Both the position numbers and the translations under genes were made by a program. The notes under the pieces are model-generated. The model had not been told where the DNA came from and searched no databases. It saw nothing but the letters and a program-made list of their open reading frames with translations. Positions 20,300 through 30,245 of a stretch of 64,000 nt of DNA are shown here, piece by piece (within the stretch, counting starts at the first letter, position 1; each line of letters begins with the position of its first letter). Source of the DNA: Ascarosepion bandense (taxonomy: Eukaryota; Mollusca; Cephalopoda; Sepiida; Sepiidae); contig JBBBDQ010000913.1 of the NCBI GenBank assembly GCA_037127315.1, positions 3,140,001 to 3,204,000 on the forward strand. The letters are read 5' to 3'.

Positions 20300-21308
20300 T
20301 TTGACAGTAATCTTCTCCTTCTATGTGCCCTGTCCCTTCAGGACGTAGGCGATCATGGTTCTCCACGTCTCCCTATCCCTGGTGGCTCTTAGTATGTTTG
20401 CTCCTGTTACTCCTGTCAACCCCCGTTCCGTCAACCATCTGATCAGGCCTTGCAAATATATTATCCGCTACCTTCCTCTGTCTCTCTTTCCTTCTATCTG
20501 GCCAGTCAGTATCAGGTTCGCCAGGCTCTCCTTCCTCGTTGCGTGTCCTACGAACTTCAGTTGTCTCTTCCTGATGCTCAGTATCAATTTACTTTTTGTT
20601 GCCATTCTTTCCAACACCTCATCGTTTCTTGCATGCTCAGTCCAAGATATCCGCAGCATCCTTCTGTAGAACCGCATTTCCGCTGCTTCCAGTTTTGCCC
20701 TCATTTTCGATGATATTGTCCAGCATTCACTGCCGTATTGAAGAACTGACATCACATAGCAATCCAGCACTCTTTTCTTTGTTTCTAGTGAGATTTTCCT
20801 GTGTGTTAGTACTTTGCTCAGCTTCTGGAACGCGTCTTTTGCCATGCCAATTCGCCTTCGGATCTCCGTGTCGCACTTTCCATCTTCAGTTAGGACACTT
20901 CCTTGGTATTTAAATGTTTGTACTTGTTTGATTCTGGTGTCCCCCACCTGTATTTGGCATTTTGGGTTGTACCTTTTGCTGTTGACCATGCACTCAGTTT
21001 TCTTAAAGTTCATTTGTAGTCCCTTTTTGTCACTCTCCACCGCTACCTTCTGTATGAGGTCTTGTAGTTTTCTTTCCGTGTCCGCAATCAGCATTGTATT
21101 GTCTGCATACCTTATGTTGTTCAAGTTGTGGACTCCAATAACAAATCCTGGCGTGTTATCTAGGGTCCTCAAAATATTTTCACTGTACAGGTTGAACAAA
21201 TCCGGTGAAAAGACACATCCTTTTCTGACGCCTCTTTCTATCTTTGTAAATGTACTGGGATCGTTGCCTGTCCGTATGCAGGCCGTTTGCTACCAGTAGA
21301 GATTCTTG
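20300..21308 (-). pseudogene. LINE-A, longest copy (RT palm to C-terminus)
   Basis: A 243-codon minus-strand frame at 20468-21199, with further homology to about 21299, covers the palm and C-terminal part of a non-LTR retrotransposon RT. It includes NIRYADNTMLIADTE, where the catalytic YADD box is mutated to YADN, then KTECMVNSKRYNP, FKYQGSVLTEDGKCDTEIRR and the conserved FYRRMLRISWTEH block. Loss of the second catalytic Asp makes this copy dead even where the frame is open. It is inserted in Gypsy-like RT. Clade not assigned. Confidence 0.88.
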
Positions 21309-21600
21309 ATTACTCTTAGTATACATAAGGAAAAAAAATAATAAAATCAGAGGCTTCGCCGACAAATCCACTGGATTAAATAAATGCCTGAAACAGCATA
21401 ATTAATTTTTACCTTCAGCAGAAGATATATTTTCAAAGCTGAATGAAGGAAAAATGTTTTCTAGATTAGACTTGTCAGAAACATATTTACAAATTCTGAT
21501 GGATGAGGAGTTTGCAAAACTATTAACTATAAATATGCATAAGAGTCTGTTTAAGCTTAACAGATTATCGTTTGAAGTAAAAGTAGCACCCACAATTTAG
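21309..21600 (+). pseudogene. Gypsy-like RT, fingers and motif A
   Basis: The plus strand encodes IRKKNNKIRGFADKSTGLN, then SAEDIFSKLNEGKMFSRLDL followed by SETYLQI, which is RT motif A (LDLSxxYLQ, first catalytic Asp present). The sequence then jumps at about 21600 from FEVKVAPTI-like residues to the end of the RT. The segment with the second catalytic motif (Y-x-D-D) is missing. Confidence 0.82.
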
Positions 21601-22217
21601 TAACGACATTCCTAACTTGAATGAGCTCAGAACACCTTTGAATAAATTGTTGAAAAAAGATGAAAAATGGTTGGGGTTTGAAGTATGCGAGAAAGCATTT
21701 CAAAAATTGAAAGCTGCACTAATCCATGATCTATTATTAACGCACTATGAGACGAGCAAAGAAATATATGTAGCAAGTGATGCTAGCAACTTTGGATTTG
21801 GGGACGTATTGCTTCATAAACAAAATGGTGGAAAACTAAAAACAGTCTATTACCTCTCAGGGTCACTGCTGCCAGAGGAACAAACATACTACCAAATAAC
21901 AAAAGAAAGTCAGCAATGGTTTCTGCTGTAAATTTATCACAAGTAAATTCAAGGCAGACAGTTTATTTTTCAAATGGATGACCGTCTGTTGGTGACCATT
22001 TTTGGCTCGAAAAAAGGTAGTTCAACGAACACTGCAAACAGGTTGCAACGATGGGTGACTATCTTACTTAACTATTCCTTCAAAATGGAGTATTTACTTT
22101 CACAAAAGATAGCGCATGCAGACGGATTATTGAGATTGATTCCGAGAATGACCGAACCACCGAAAGAAACGGTAATAACTTCATTGGTTTATGAGTCAAA
22201 AATAAAAAACGTTATGC
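21601..22217 (+). pseudogene. Gypsy-like RT end and RNase H
   Basis: Frame 21617-21931 includes LNELRTPLNKLLKKDEKW, ALIHDLLLTHYETSKEI and YVASDASNFGFGDVLLH, the RT connection and start of the RNase H domain with its first catalytic Asp (ASDAS). Frame 21974-22255 continues with IFGSKKGSSTNTANRLQRW and IAHADGLLRLIP, the end of RNase H. A stop and frame change separate them at 21930-21970. RNase H would degrade template RNA during reverse transcription. Confidence 0.88.
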
Positions 22218-22222
22218 ATAAC

Positions 22223-22567
22223 TGTTATGGTGAAACACACCTATTTCTCAGATAATGGATTCTCCCTCCTATATTAATAAGAAATAACAGGAAGTTAACT
22301 CAAGAAGTTCTTGGGAAGTTCTTAGGAGTTCTTAGAAGTTCTAGAGAGTTCTTTAGAGTTCTGTTAGAGTTCAGTAGAACTATTAGTTAGTTCCAGTTTG
22401 GACATAGTTGCACTAATGCAGTTGATATTAGTCGGCAATTAGCCGAATTATAAGGAAACAGCTTATAGTAGAAGATTACCAAGTTCCTAACATTTTGGGT
22501 ACGTTAAGTCGATTAGCAACTGACATAGCACGATTATAACTTTCAGTGCGAAAACTACTCCACAACA
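22223..22567 (+). mobile_element. Solo LTR (family L1) with ATAAC target duplication
   Basis: TGTTATGGTGAAACACACC to CTACTCCACAACA, 345 bp. The flanks at 22218-22222 and 22568-22572 are both ATAAC. It is about 43 bp longer than the other two copies, mostly from an extra GTTCCAGTTTGGACATAG segment, so two subfamilies exist. Inserted in the Gypsy-like element between RNase H and integrase. Confidence 0.95.
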
Positions 22568-22572
22568 ATAAC

Positions 22573-22683
22573 AGTGTGAAAGAATTACATGTTACAATTG
22601 ACGAGATTAGAAGAAAAGCGATGTTTGACAAGTTCATAACTCACAAAAAGAAAGAGTTGTTGGAAAAAAAAAAGAAAAATAAA
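22573..22683 (+). pseudogene. Gypsy-like integrase, N-terminal edge
   Basis: Right of the solo LTR the frame resumes with SVKELHVTIDEIRRKA and FDKFITHKK, corresponding to the segment before the integrase zinc-binding domain in Gypsy-like Pol. It is lost at a poly-A/LINE-D junction near 22684. No integrase catalytic core is recognised downstream. Confidence 0.65.
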
Positions 22684-22905
22684 GAAAATATTCTTTCACT
22701 TTATCCATATATCTTTTCGTTTCTCTCTACCTTCGCATCTATCTTCAGACCTATGTTCCCATCCTTCTCTTGCCCTTACTCTGACACACCCTGTAACTGG
22801 TCAGTCTTTCTCTTCACTCTTCTCCGGCCTAAACTTTTACTCTCTTATGTAGCCCTCTGTACCGCCTTGTTTGGGGTGAAACGATTAAAAAAAAAGGTTA
22901 TATTT
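22684..22905 (+). pseudogene. LINE-D 3' tail
   Basis: Short 3' fragment ending TACCGCCTTGTTTGGGGTGA then ACGATT and poly-A. Upstream CCTTCTCTTGCCC and ACACACCCTGTAACTGGTCA match other LINE-D tails (for example 20.03 kb and, inverted, 42.5 kb). Confidence 0.7.
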
Positions 22906-23156
22906 AAGAAAGAGAGAATGGCAAAAATACGCTCAATAGATCTAAATTTTTTCACAAAGGCTAGGGAACTGGAATATGAAGAAACATATAAGTATCCAGA
23001 AGTTAGGAAATGAGATCGAATACAGTCTACCCAAAGGAAGGAGAAACTAAGAAAAGAAAACCAGACGCGTGAATCTGTTATTGAATACAGATTTGAATAA
23101 ATGAAAGAATATTATCTATAAAAACCTTGGCTGTTTACGTGGTGCAATACAACCTT
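22906..23156. other. Unclassified segment
   Basis: Frame continues to 23013 (ARELEYEETYKYPEVRK-like residues), resembling the RT/post-RT text of R4/Dong elements (EEAYKYLGV), but too short to assign firmly. It probably belongs with the R4-like relic that follows. Confidence 0.3.
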
Positions 23157-23655
23157 AGCTGGACCATAGTTGACATTAAGTAAATTGACACCAAAACAAT
23201 AAAGGTTCTCACTTTCTATCACATGCATCATTCCAAAACTGATGTTGATCTTATGTGCCCCGATCCGAAGAAGTTAGAGGATTAGTTCAACGAGAACTGT
23301 CATGCAAAATTACAACAATCGGCTTTCAAGGATGTACGGAAACTACAGAAGACTGGATTATGATCTGTATCAAAGAACATGAAAGAGGTAAGTTTATTCA
23401 ATAATAAAGGAAACCTAAAAGATGAAAATTAAATTTCAAGTAGATGAAGATATGCAAGTAAAGTATAATAGCCCTACAGCAGCAGAAAAAGAAGTAATAA
23501 AAAAGAAAGCAAATACATCTGACCAGATATAGAAACGATGGCAAGATAAACCTCTTCATAGCAAATACTCCGCTCGTACCAAATAGTGTGATCTCGAGCA
23601 ACCCGATATCCGTCAGTGGTTACGTAGTGTAGGATTAAACGCTGAAACTACCTAG
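23157..23655 (+). pseudogene. Diverged R4/Dong-like LINE relic
   Basis: The plus strand encodes, with stops, a diverged version of the segment seen intact at 49.4-50.6 kb: KRWQDKPLHSKYSARTK, then DIRQWLRSVGLNAETT, preceded by a TTEDWI...EHER segment matching TTKDWMIQLVRQHEER. It is opposite in orientation to the two main copies and far more diverged, so it is an older insertion or another family. Confidence 0.7.
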
Positions 23656-23699
23656 TGTAAATAATTACAATACTTTCTTATAAATATAGACAAGTAAAA

Positions 23700-24305
23700 T
23701 GTATTATTGTTAAGTGTTTTTTTTTTTTGTATGAAAATTTATAATGGGTATTTTTACTATAAAAATCTCTTTCATTAAGGGTTTTTGTATATGTAAATTT
23801 TTTATGGGTATTTTTACTATAAAAATGTCTTTCATCAAGGGTTTTTATATGAAAATTTATTAAGGGTATTTTTACTATAAAAATGTCTTTCATTAAAGGT
23901 TTTTTATATGAAAATTTATTATGGGTATTTTACTATAAAAATGTTTTTCATTAAGTGGTTTTATATGAAAATTTATTATGGGTATTTTTACTATAAAATG
24001 TCTTTCATTAAGGGTTTTTTGTGTGAAAATTTATTATGAGTATTTTTACTATAAAAATATCTTTCATTAATGGTTTTTTATATGAAAATTTATTATGGGT
24101 ATTTTTACTATAAAAATGTCTTTCATTAAAGGTTTTTTATACGAAAATTTATTATGGGTATTTTACTATAAAAATGTTTTTCATTAAGTGGTTTTATATG
24201 AAAATTTATTATGGGTATTTTTACTATAAAATGTCTTTCATTAAGGGTTTTTTTGTGTGAAAATTTATTATGAGTATTTTTACTATAAAAATATCTTTCA
24301 TGGTG
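23700..24305. repeat. 60-bp tandem array with 233-bp higher-order repeat
   Basis: About ten units of roughly 58-61 bp, each containing GAAAATTTAT(T)A(T/A)(G)GGGTATTTTTACTATAAAAATGTCTTTCATTAA. Variant units recur in the same order 233 bp apart: the AAAGGTTTTTTATA-type unit at about 23895 and 24128, each followed by AAGTGG-type and TTTTGTGTG-type units. Four variants therefore form a higher-order unit. Confidence 0.9.
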
Positions 24306-24770
24306 TTTTTGTTTTGTTTTTTGTTTTTTTGTTTTTTTTTGTTTGATTGTTTTTTTATTTGGGGGTTTCCTATTTATCCATAGTTTGAACCCTAACTGGT
24401 CGTGGTAGACCTGGGAACAACAATTTTTGACTTTTTGCAATCTCTCCCAGTACTTGTTCCGACTACTTTTTGTGAAAAATATTTAGATTTCGGTATTTAA
24501 AAACTCCCAGGTGTGTTTATGATGTAATGAATATGCATACACATTAGTTCCCCCTCACAGTAATGTGATTGGCTGGTGCTGTAAGTACAGACGAAGGCGA
24601 GGACGCATAGAGGTCTACAGGTCTTCGACTAAAGGTCTTTTGGTTTACGACTATTAGACTACGTCTACGTCTCAGAATACTGCATACGACGAGTACCGTC
24701 CATTACGTCTACTTACTAGAGTGTCCTACACGGTTACATTTGCCTAAACCGCTTAACGACCTCGAATGAT
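24306..24770. other. Unclassified sequence
   Basis: A TTTTG-rich stretch is followed by mixed sequence (24500-24760) that has the look of an LTR or promoter fragment but no ends I can define. Confidence 0.3.
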
Positions 24771-25252
24771 ATTCTTTTTTAATCATTTCACCTCGAGCAA
24801 GGCGAAAATGTGCAGGGGGTTACATGAATGTAAAAAGATTAATTAGAAAAGAGTGAGGAGTACAAACTAGTTAGAAAGGAACAACAGAAAACTTAGAAAA
24901 CAGGTGCGATGACAGATACATAGGTGGAGAGAAAGGGAAGGTTGGGGAGAGAGCTAGAGTCCAGTGGTTAGTAGATGAGTATTGACTTTGCATTTAAATT
25001 TCTGGAGGTTGTAGCCGTCCGGAAAGCAAGAATACGGGAGCGAGTTCCACAGGCGGGAAGTGCGAGAGAGGAAGCTGCAGGAGTAGAATTGTCGTCTGCA
25101 TTTGGCTAACCTGACTGTGAATGGGTGGGACCCAGATGCCAGTCTGGTTGCACGAGTAAACACCTGTTGAGGAGGCATCCGAGCAGAAGCCATGAAAGTA
25201 TTTATAGAATCCGAGCAGAAGACATGAAAGTATTTATAGAGTCCGAGCAGAA

Positions 25253-25258
<6 letters not shown>
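24771..25258 (-). pseudogene. LINE-D 3' end
   Basis: Minus-strand frame 24954-25193 encodes FTRATRLASGSHPFTVRLAK, FLSRTSRLWNSLPYSCFPD and NLQKFKCKVNTHLL, the LINE-D C-terminus. The tail at the low-coordinate side begins ATCATTTCACCTCGAGCAAG. At the other end a 31-bp unit (GAGCAGAAGCCATGAAAGTA) is repeated two and a half times, then a TA microsatellite starts. Confidence 0.8.

Positions 25259-25296
<38 letters not shown>
25256..25296. repeat. TA microsatellite
   Basis: About 20 AT units adjoining the LINE-D fragment. Confidence 0.95.
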
Positions 25297-25297
<1 letters not shown>

Positions 25298-25444
25298 TTC
25301 TTTCCGGGTTATATCAGTTTATATTCCGCTAAACAAATCAACCGACCAGTCAGCTCAATACCGCAAGTTGCTAAAAAAAAGTAATGCACAAAATTAAGAA
25401 ACCTCGACTAGTTCTAAAATGACCGCAACAGATCAAGCCGTTCA

Positions 25445-25768
25445 TGTTATTCCTGACACCGAACACGTTCAGAAAAATCTAGTCTTCCATGTGAACTCTA
25501 TATGAGCGCGTTCTCAAATCAGTTGTTGAAAATGTCTTCGAGCGAATGAAGTGAGGACCACCCATCTTTGAACCTCGTGGACTGTCGCCAAGGAATAGCA
25601 AACAAAGAGCCGTACCTGAAACATAACTTGGGAATTTTCGACAACAACAGAAACACCTACTACTGCGAGAGACTGTAAATATTGTATATAACTCTTGGTT
25701 GTGCCACTTAGGTAATAAAATAGTTTATCTACATTTCACTGTGTATCTCTTCATTCCACGATACAACA
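25445..25768 (+). mobile_element. LTR with adjacent primer-binding site (family L2)
   Basis: TGTTATTCCTGACACC to CACGATACAACA (324 bp) ends with TG...CA termini and is followed after two bases by TGGCGACGAGGGG at 25771, typical of a Ty3/Gypsy primer-binding site. The LTR holds a TATA-like TTGTATATAAC and a polyadenylation signal AATAAA. I find no coding region downstream; the element is a stub. Confidence 0.75.
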
Positions 25769-25815
25769 GTTGGCGACGAGGGGTGTTGTAATTATCACGG
25801 ACTTCGGGAAGTAAA

Positions 25816-25929
25816 ACCTATTACTGCGAGAGACTGTCAATATTGTATATAACTTTTGGTTGTACCACTTAGGTAATAAAGTAGTTTATCTACATTTCTC
25901 TGTGTATCTCTTCATTACACAATACAACA
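25816..25929 (+). mobile_element. Partial second LTR of family L2
   Basis: Repeats the last 113 bp of the preceding LTR (ATTACTGCGAGAGACTGT to CACAATACAACA) with a few substitutions, about 160 bp further on. It may be a rearranged internal duplication or the remnant of the 3' LTR. Confidence 0.75.
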
Positions 25930-25939
25930 AACAGATAAT

Positions 25940-26800
25940 AAATTTTGATCGCAGGCAAATGGTCAGTGTGTGAAAAGAAGCGTTACTCGAGTAAGATTGG
26001 TAGATCAATCAAAATATGCCGAAAGTTTCCTTGTAGGGAAATGGATAATATTGCCATTAATGTTACAGATGGGGGAGAACAGATACCACGCTTTGATCTC
26101 AGTCCGTTGACCAGTGTTTGAAAAGAAATGTCACTCGAGTAACACTGGCTGATTGGTCATCGTATGCAGATTGTTTCATTTTTTAAAAAAATGGCTAATA
26201 CTACCATAAACATTCGAGTTCGGGAAAACAGTTGCTATATTTGATCCGTGCAGCACTGGCTAATCGGTCAAATTATGTCGAATGTTTCCTTATACATATT
26301 TACCCTGCTCTCCCACTGATGCGAGATGTGACACAAGTTCTTTTTTAAAGGTGGGATCCGACCGCGTACGGACGGGCAGAGGAACAAAAATTCTCCAGTT
26401 CCTTCAACCAACGGCTGAGCTGGCCCCGGTGACGAACACCTGGTCCACCCCTTTCGTGCAATAGGGTGACGCGGCCGCGGGACACTGTTCCCCGGGACCG
26501 GGTATATGTTCAGTGTAATTTTTTCTCAGTTGCAACTCTGCCCTCGCGGACGGAGCTACAACTAAGCCGCACTCTGTCTTCAAGGATAGAGACGCAACTG
26601 AGAGATAATTCGGTACCCCCACCCTACACAAAAATTTGCCAGGTAAGTATGTTTCCTTATAAGGAAAGGGATAATATTACTTTTAACATTATAGACGTGG
26701 AAAAGAGAAAATCAGCTTTGATTATAGTCCCATGTCCAGGGTGTGAAAGGAAACGCCACTTGTGTTTTACTGTCTTTGGCCAATGAATGCTGAATCTAAT
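25940..26800 (+). repeat. Degenerate tandem repeat of about 145 bp, interrupted
   Basis: Segments with GTCAGTGTGTGAAAAGAAGC, (A)TTACTCGAGTAA, TGTTTCCTT and ATGGATAATATTGCC recur at about 25965, 26110, 26240 and 26650. The third-fourth junction is interrupted by GC-rich sequence at 26294-26647. ATGTTTCCTTATA stands immediately left (26281-26293) and right (26648-26660) of the interruption. Confidence 0.6.
26294..26647 (-). repeat. GC-rich insertion, probable hairpin-rich family member
   Basis: GC-rich and hairpin-bearing (for example AGTTG/CAACT at 26536-26571 enclosing CTCGCGGACGGAG) within AT-rich repeats. On the minus strand the hairpin-plus-GAAAAAATT arrangement parallels the 45.24-kb copy of the hairpin-rich family, but the primary sequence has diverged. 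Bounded by a 13-bp direct repeat that could be a target duplication. Confidence 0.45.
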
Positions 26801-26801
26801 C

Positions 26802-27117
26802 TAAACTTATTTATAAATGGAACTTTGTCTGTATGTGTGTGTGTCTGTGTATGTGTCCGTTACTTATAGACTCCGAAACGGCCGAACCGATTTTCTTAAA
26901 AATTTACACAGTTGTACTATAAACGTCTGCGAGTGTTCTTAGCTAGGTTTTGTATCGAGGTAACCCCGATAAATATCGAAAATCGATAATCGAAAAAATC
27001 GGGTTAGAGAAGGAGTGGTCTGATTTTAATCAAATTTGATACATTCATAGACAAAGATATAAGAAGCGATATTCAGAAATTTCAAGGTTGCATTTCTTAC
27101 AATAGTGCAGAAAATCG

Positions 27118-27179
<62 letters not shown>

Positions 27180-27200
27180 GCAAGATGTTTGTGTGTGTCT
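26802..27200. repeat. Interspersed repeat around a TA microsatellite
   Basis: Begins with a GTCTGTATGTGTGTGTG stretch, then CTCCGAAACGGCCGAACCGA and several AAAATCGATAA motifs, then a TA microsatellite at 27119-27176, and ends with another GTGTGTGTCTCTG stretch. This layout looks like a non-autonomous element, but I cannot name the family. Confidence 0.45.
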
Positions 27201-27620
27201 CTGTTTATCTGCCTGTATGTCTGTATTTTTTTCAGCCCTTTTATTTTAGTTTTCGCTTCGGGTTTGGCTCTAAGTAGGTATAATTGTAGTTCTTAGTCTC
27301 AGCCATGATACCATTTACTCAGAGGACTTAGTTAACCTTGAAAATTCAGTTTAAGACGAAAAAATATATTTGATATCGATACCAGGAAATCAAAATTTGA
27401 CTTACATCCATTCATTTTTCTTTCAGTCTACGGTTTCGCTTTAACTGGAAACAACTATTGCTTTTTAGTCTTTCGTGCCAACGTCTAAAGAGTCTGGGCT
27501 CCAGGACCATGGATTAGTTTTAAAGCTTTCATTACACCCAGGCAACTGCTATACTGCTAGTAAGCAGATAAAAATGTTTGATATTAACTTTGAGATTATT
27601 ATAAAATCTAGCCCAGGATT
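27201..27620. other. Unclassified sequence
   Basis: No open frame or repeat recognised. Confidence 0.3.
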
Positions 27621-27625
27621 CTTTT

Positions 27626-27928
27626 TGTTATGGTGAAACACACATATTCCTCAGATAATGCACTCCCCCTCCTATATTAATAAGAGTTATCAGGAAGTTA
27701 ACTCGAGAAGTTCATAGGAGTTCTTAGAAGTTCGAGAGAGATCTTTAGAGTTCTATTGGAGTTCAGTAGAACTACTAGGCAGTTGATATTAGTCGGCAGT
27801 TAGCTGAATACTAAGGAGTCAGCTTTCAGTGGAAGATTACCAAATTCCTAACATTTTGGGTGCGTTAAGTCGATTAGCAACCGACATAGCACGATTATAA
27901 CTTTCAGTGCGAAAACTACTTCACAACA
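27626..27928 (+). mobile_element. Solo LTR (family L1) with CTTTT target duplication
   Basis: TGTTATGGTGAAACACACA to CTACTTCACAACA, 303 bp, flanked by CTTTT at 27621-27625 and 27929-27933. Third copy of the family found at 15215 and 22223, in the same orientation. Here it lies outside the Gypsy-like element. Confidence 0.94.
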
Positions 27929-27933
27929 CTTTT

Positions 27934-28247
27934 TACAACTTAATATTGTTTTCGGAAAACCGAATTTTAGTTTCTATAAGTGTTTTCCTCCTCTCTTCAA
28001 ACATATTTCTTTCACTTCAAATTCTATAACAACTACTAGTCCTATTTCTATCACAGCTACTAATATTTCGTGGTTTTTTGTTTAAAAAAAAGAACGTTTT
28101 TTTATGAATTAAACACAATAACGCTATACAATACAATGCAATACAATATAAAAGTACTGTGAATGTCTGAGTTGTCTGAAAATTTGTTTACATTTTAGGA
28201 AAAGAAGGTAACCTAAAAGACTTTTCTGCTAGCTTCTTTTTTTTTTT

Positions 28248-28315
<68 letters not shown>

Positions 28316-29094
28316 CAATGGTGAGTTATTCTAGACTAGAAACGTTTTTTCTGCTTTGACGAATGTTGTCTCACCCAACAATATTGAGTCTAAACATCAA
28401 CAAAAAGAAAATGTTTGAAAAAAATCTGTTGTAAAATTGGCGGTGGTTCGTCGGAAAGAAGAGATAATTAGACGAGAAGATGACGGAAAATTCAGGACAC
28501 AGAACAGCAAAATATTAAAAAAAATAAAATTATAAATAATAAAATAATATTTTCATTGAGTTTTCGTAAGCAGTCGTCACTTCATTTTTTTTTTATATCG
28601 GGATAGCGAAAGCGAATTGAAATGAAAGAATAAAAACTAAATTAATTTGAAATGAATTTTAAAAAAATAATAAACAATTAAAGTAATTATTTTATGTTTT
28701 ATTTATGTCTTCTCTCATACATCTTCTTTTATTTTATTCAAACGTCTTTAAATTTCCCTTTTTTTGAGAGTGGTGAATTAAGGACTTGAACGGTTAACCA
28801 CTTCCTTTGTTAAAAAAAATACCCCTTCTTCTTTTCTCCTTTCATTTCATTTGTCTTTCTTCATTTTCTATTTCCTTTTCTTTCATATCTCGCTTACAAT
28901 GGTTGCTGCAAAATACGCCATTTTCCCCACCGCATTCAATCCGTTCCCTATTCATAACTCTTTAGTCACACCTAGTTTTTTTTAATCATTTGTTTTTCGA
29001 ATCTCGATCAAATTTACTGACATCAAGAGGCCTTACTCGGTTTTGTTAGGCAGAAAACATCACTAATATTTTGTTTACGTATTGTAGTTATTTA
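27934..29094. other. AT-rich intergenic sequence with a TG microsatellite
   Basis: No gene recognised. A TG microsatellite of about 36 units lies at 28241-28314 after a poly-T run. Confidence 0.5.
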
Positions 29095-29880
29095 GCCTTG
29101 ATTTTCTGACATGTTTCAATGCTTGTTTGTTTTTTTTTTTCCTAGCTTGCACGTAAGTAACTTGTCCAAGCGGTTAAAATGCCAACGTTTAGACGATAAA
29201 TCTAGAATAGAATCACACTTTAATCAATTTTTCAGGGTTATGAAGGGGCCTGAAAACAAAATCCGATCTTTTAAAATGAAATTAGGTAGACGAAACGATA
29301 TATTTCGGAGTTTGTTTTTGCCTTGCTTGCATACAGGTAGCAGACCCGTGTCCGTGATGTTAAAATGATAAGGTTTCTGACTATAAGACATAGGCTCGAA
29401 TCACACCTAAATGAATTTCTCAAGGTTGTGAATATACTTAAAAACCATAAACGATCCTTTAAATTGAAGTTAGGTCGACAAAACGACATATTTGAATGTT
29501 TATTTTTGCCGCACTTGTATACCGATATCGGGTCCGTGTCAGTGCCGTCAAAATGCTAAGGTTCCGACGATAAGATTGAGGCTTGGATCACAGCTTAATC
29601 AATTTCTCGGGGTTATGAAAGTACCTGAGAACCATAAACGATCCTTTAAATTGAAATTGGGTAGCCGAAACGACATATTTCAGTGTTTGTTTTTGCATTG
29701 CTTGTATACCGATAGCAGGCCCGTGTACATGCTCACAAAATGCTAAGGTTCCGACGATAAGAGCTAGTCTCGAATCACACCTTAATCAACTTTTCAGGGT
29801 TATGAAGGTGCTTAAGAAACATATCCGAACCTTTAAACTAAAATTAGGTCGACGAAACGACATATTCCGGTGTTAGTTTT
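29095..29880 (+). repeat. Tandem array, four copies of about 187 bp
   Basis: AAAATG(A/C)(T/C)AA(G/C)GTT recurs at 29176, 29362, 29550 and 29737 (steps 186-188). Each unit has a tRNA T-arm-like CTCGAATCACACC, a TTTAAAATGAAATTAGGT-type block, CGAAACGACATATTT and TTTTTGCCTTGCTTG. The copies are 10-20 percent diverged by eye. The same CGACGATAAGA...CTCGAATC arrangement appears in the tRNA-like fragment at 31135, so the unit may have grown from a SINE head. Confidence 0.85.
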
Positions 29881-29888
29881 TGGGGTTT

Positions 29889-29935
29889 CGATGTGAGTTG
29901 TTGTGCAGTGGTTATCGGGCCGGAACGAGAATTTT
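29889..29935 (+). mobile_element. SINE-1 head fragment
   Basis: GTGAGTTGTTGTGCAGTGGT then TATCGGGCCGGAACGAGA matches the SINE-1 tRNA-like head. It is truncated where a SINE-2 dimer begins. Confidence 0.7.
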
Positions 29936-29939
29936 TTTT

Positions 29940-30245
29940 TTTTATCATATCACCCCAAGCAAGGCGAAAACGCCACTGATGCGCAGGGGGCTACGTAAGA
30001 GTGAAAAGATTAGAAAAGAGAAAAACCGGAAACCACATCCTAAACAGGAAACAAGGAATGAGCCGCTTCACCTGTTCAATAGACGTGGGTGGAGTGTGAA
30101 CCGGGTGATAGTTTAGTCTATCTACTCTAATTGAAAAAAAATAATAAAAAAAAAGTGAAAAGATTGGAAAAGAGAAAAACCGGAAACTACATCCTAAACA
30201 GAAAACAAGGGATGAGCCTCTTCACCTGTTCAATAAACGTGGGTA
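29940..30245 (-). mobile_element. SINE-2 dimer
   Basis: On the minus strand two units are joined by a T-rich linker; the tail (ATCATATCACCCCAAGCAAG on the plus strand) lies at the low-coordinate end only. It abuts and truncates a mariner relic at 30245. Confidence 0.85.

Noticed and set aside
23700..24305. CRISPR-like array of short repeats
   Set aside because: Units of about 60 bp are contiguous and degenerate with no spacer/repeat partition.
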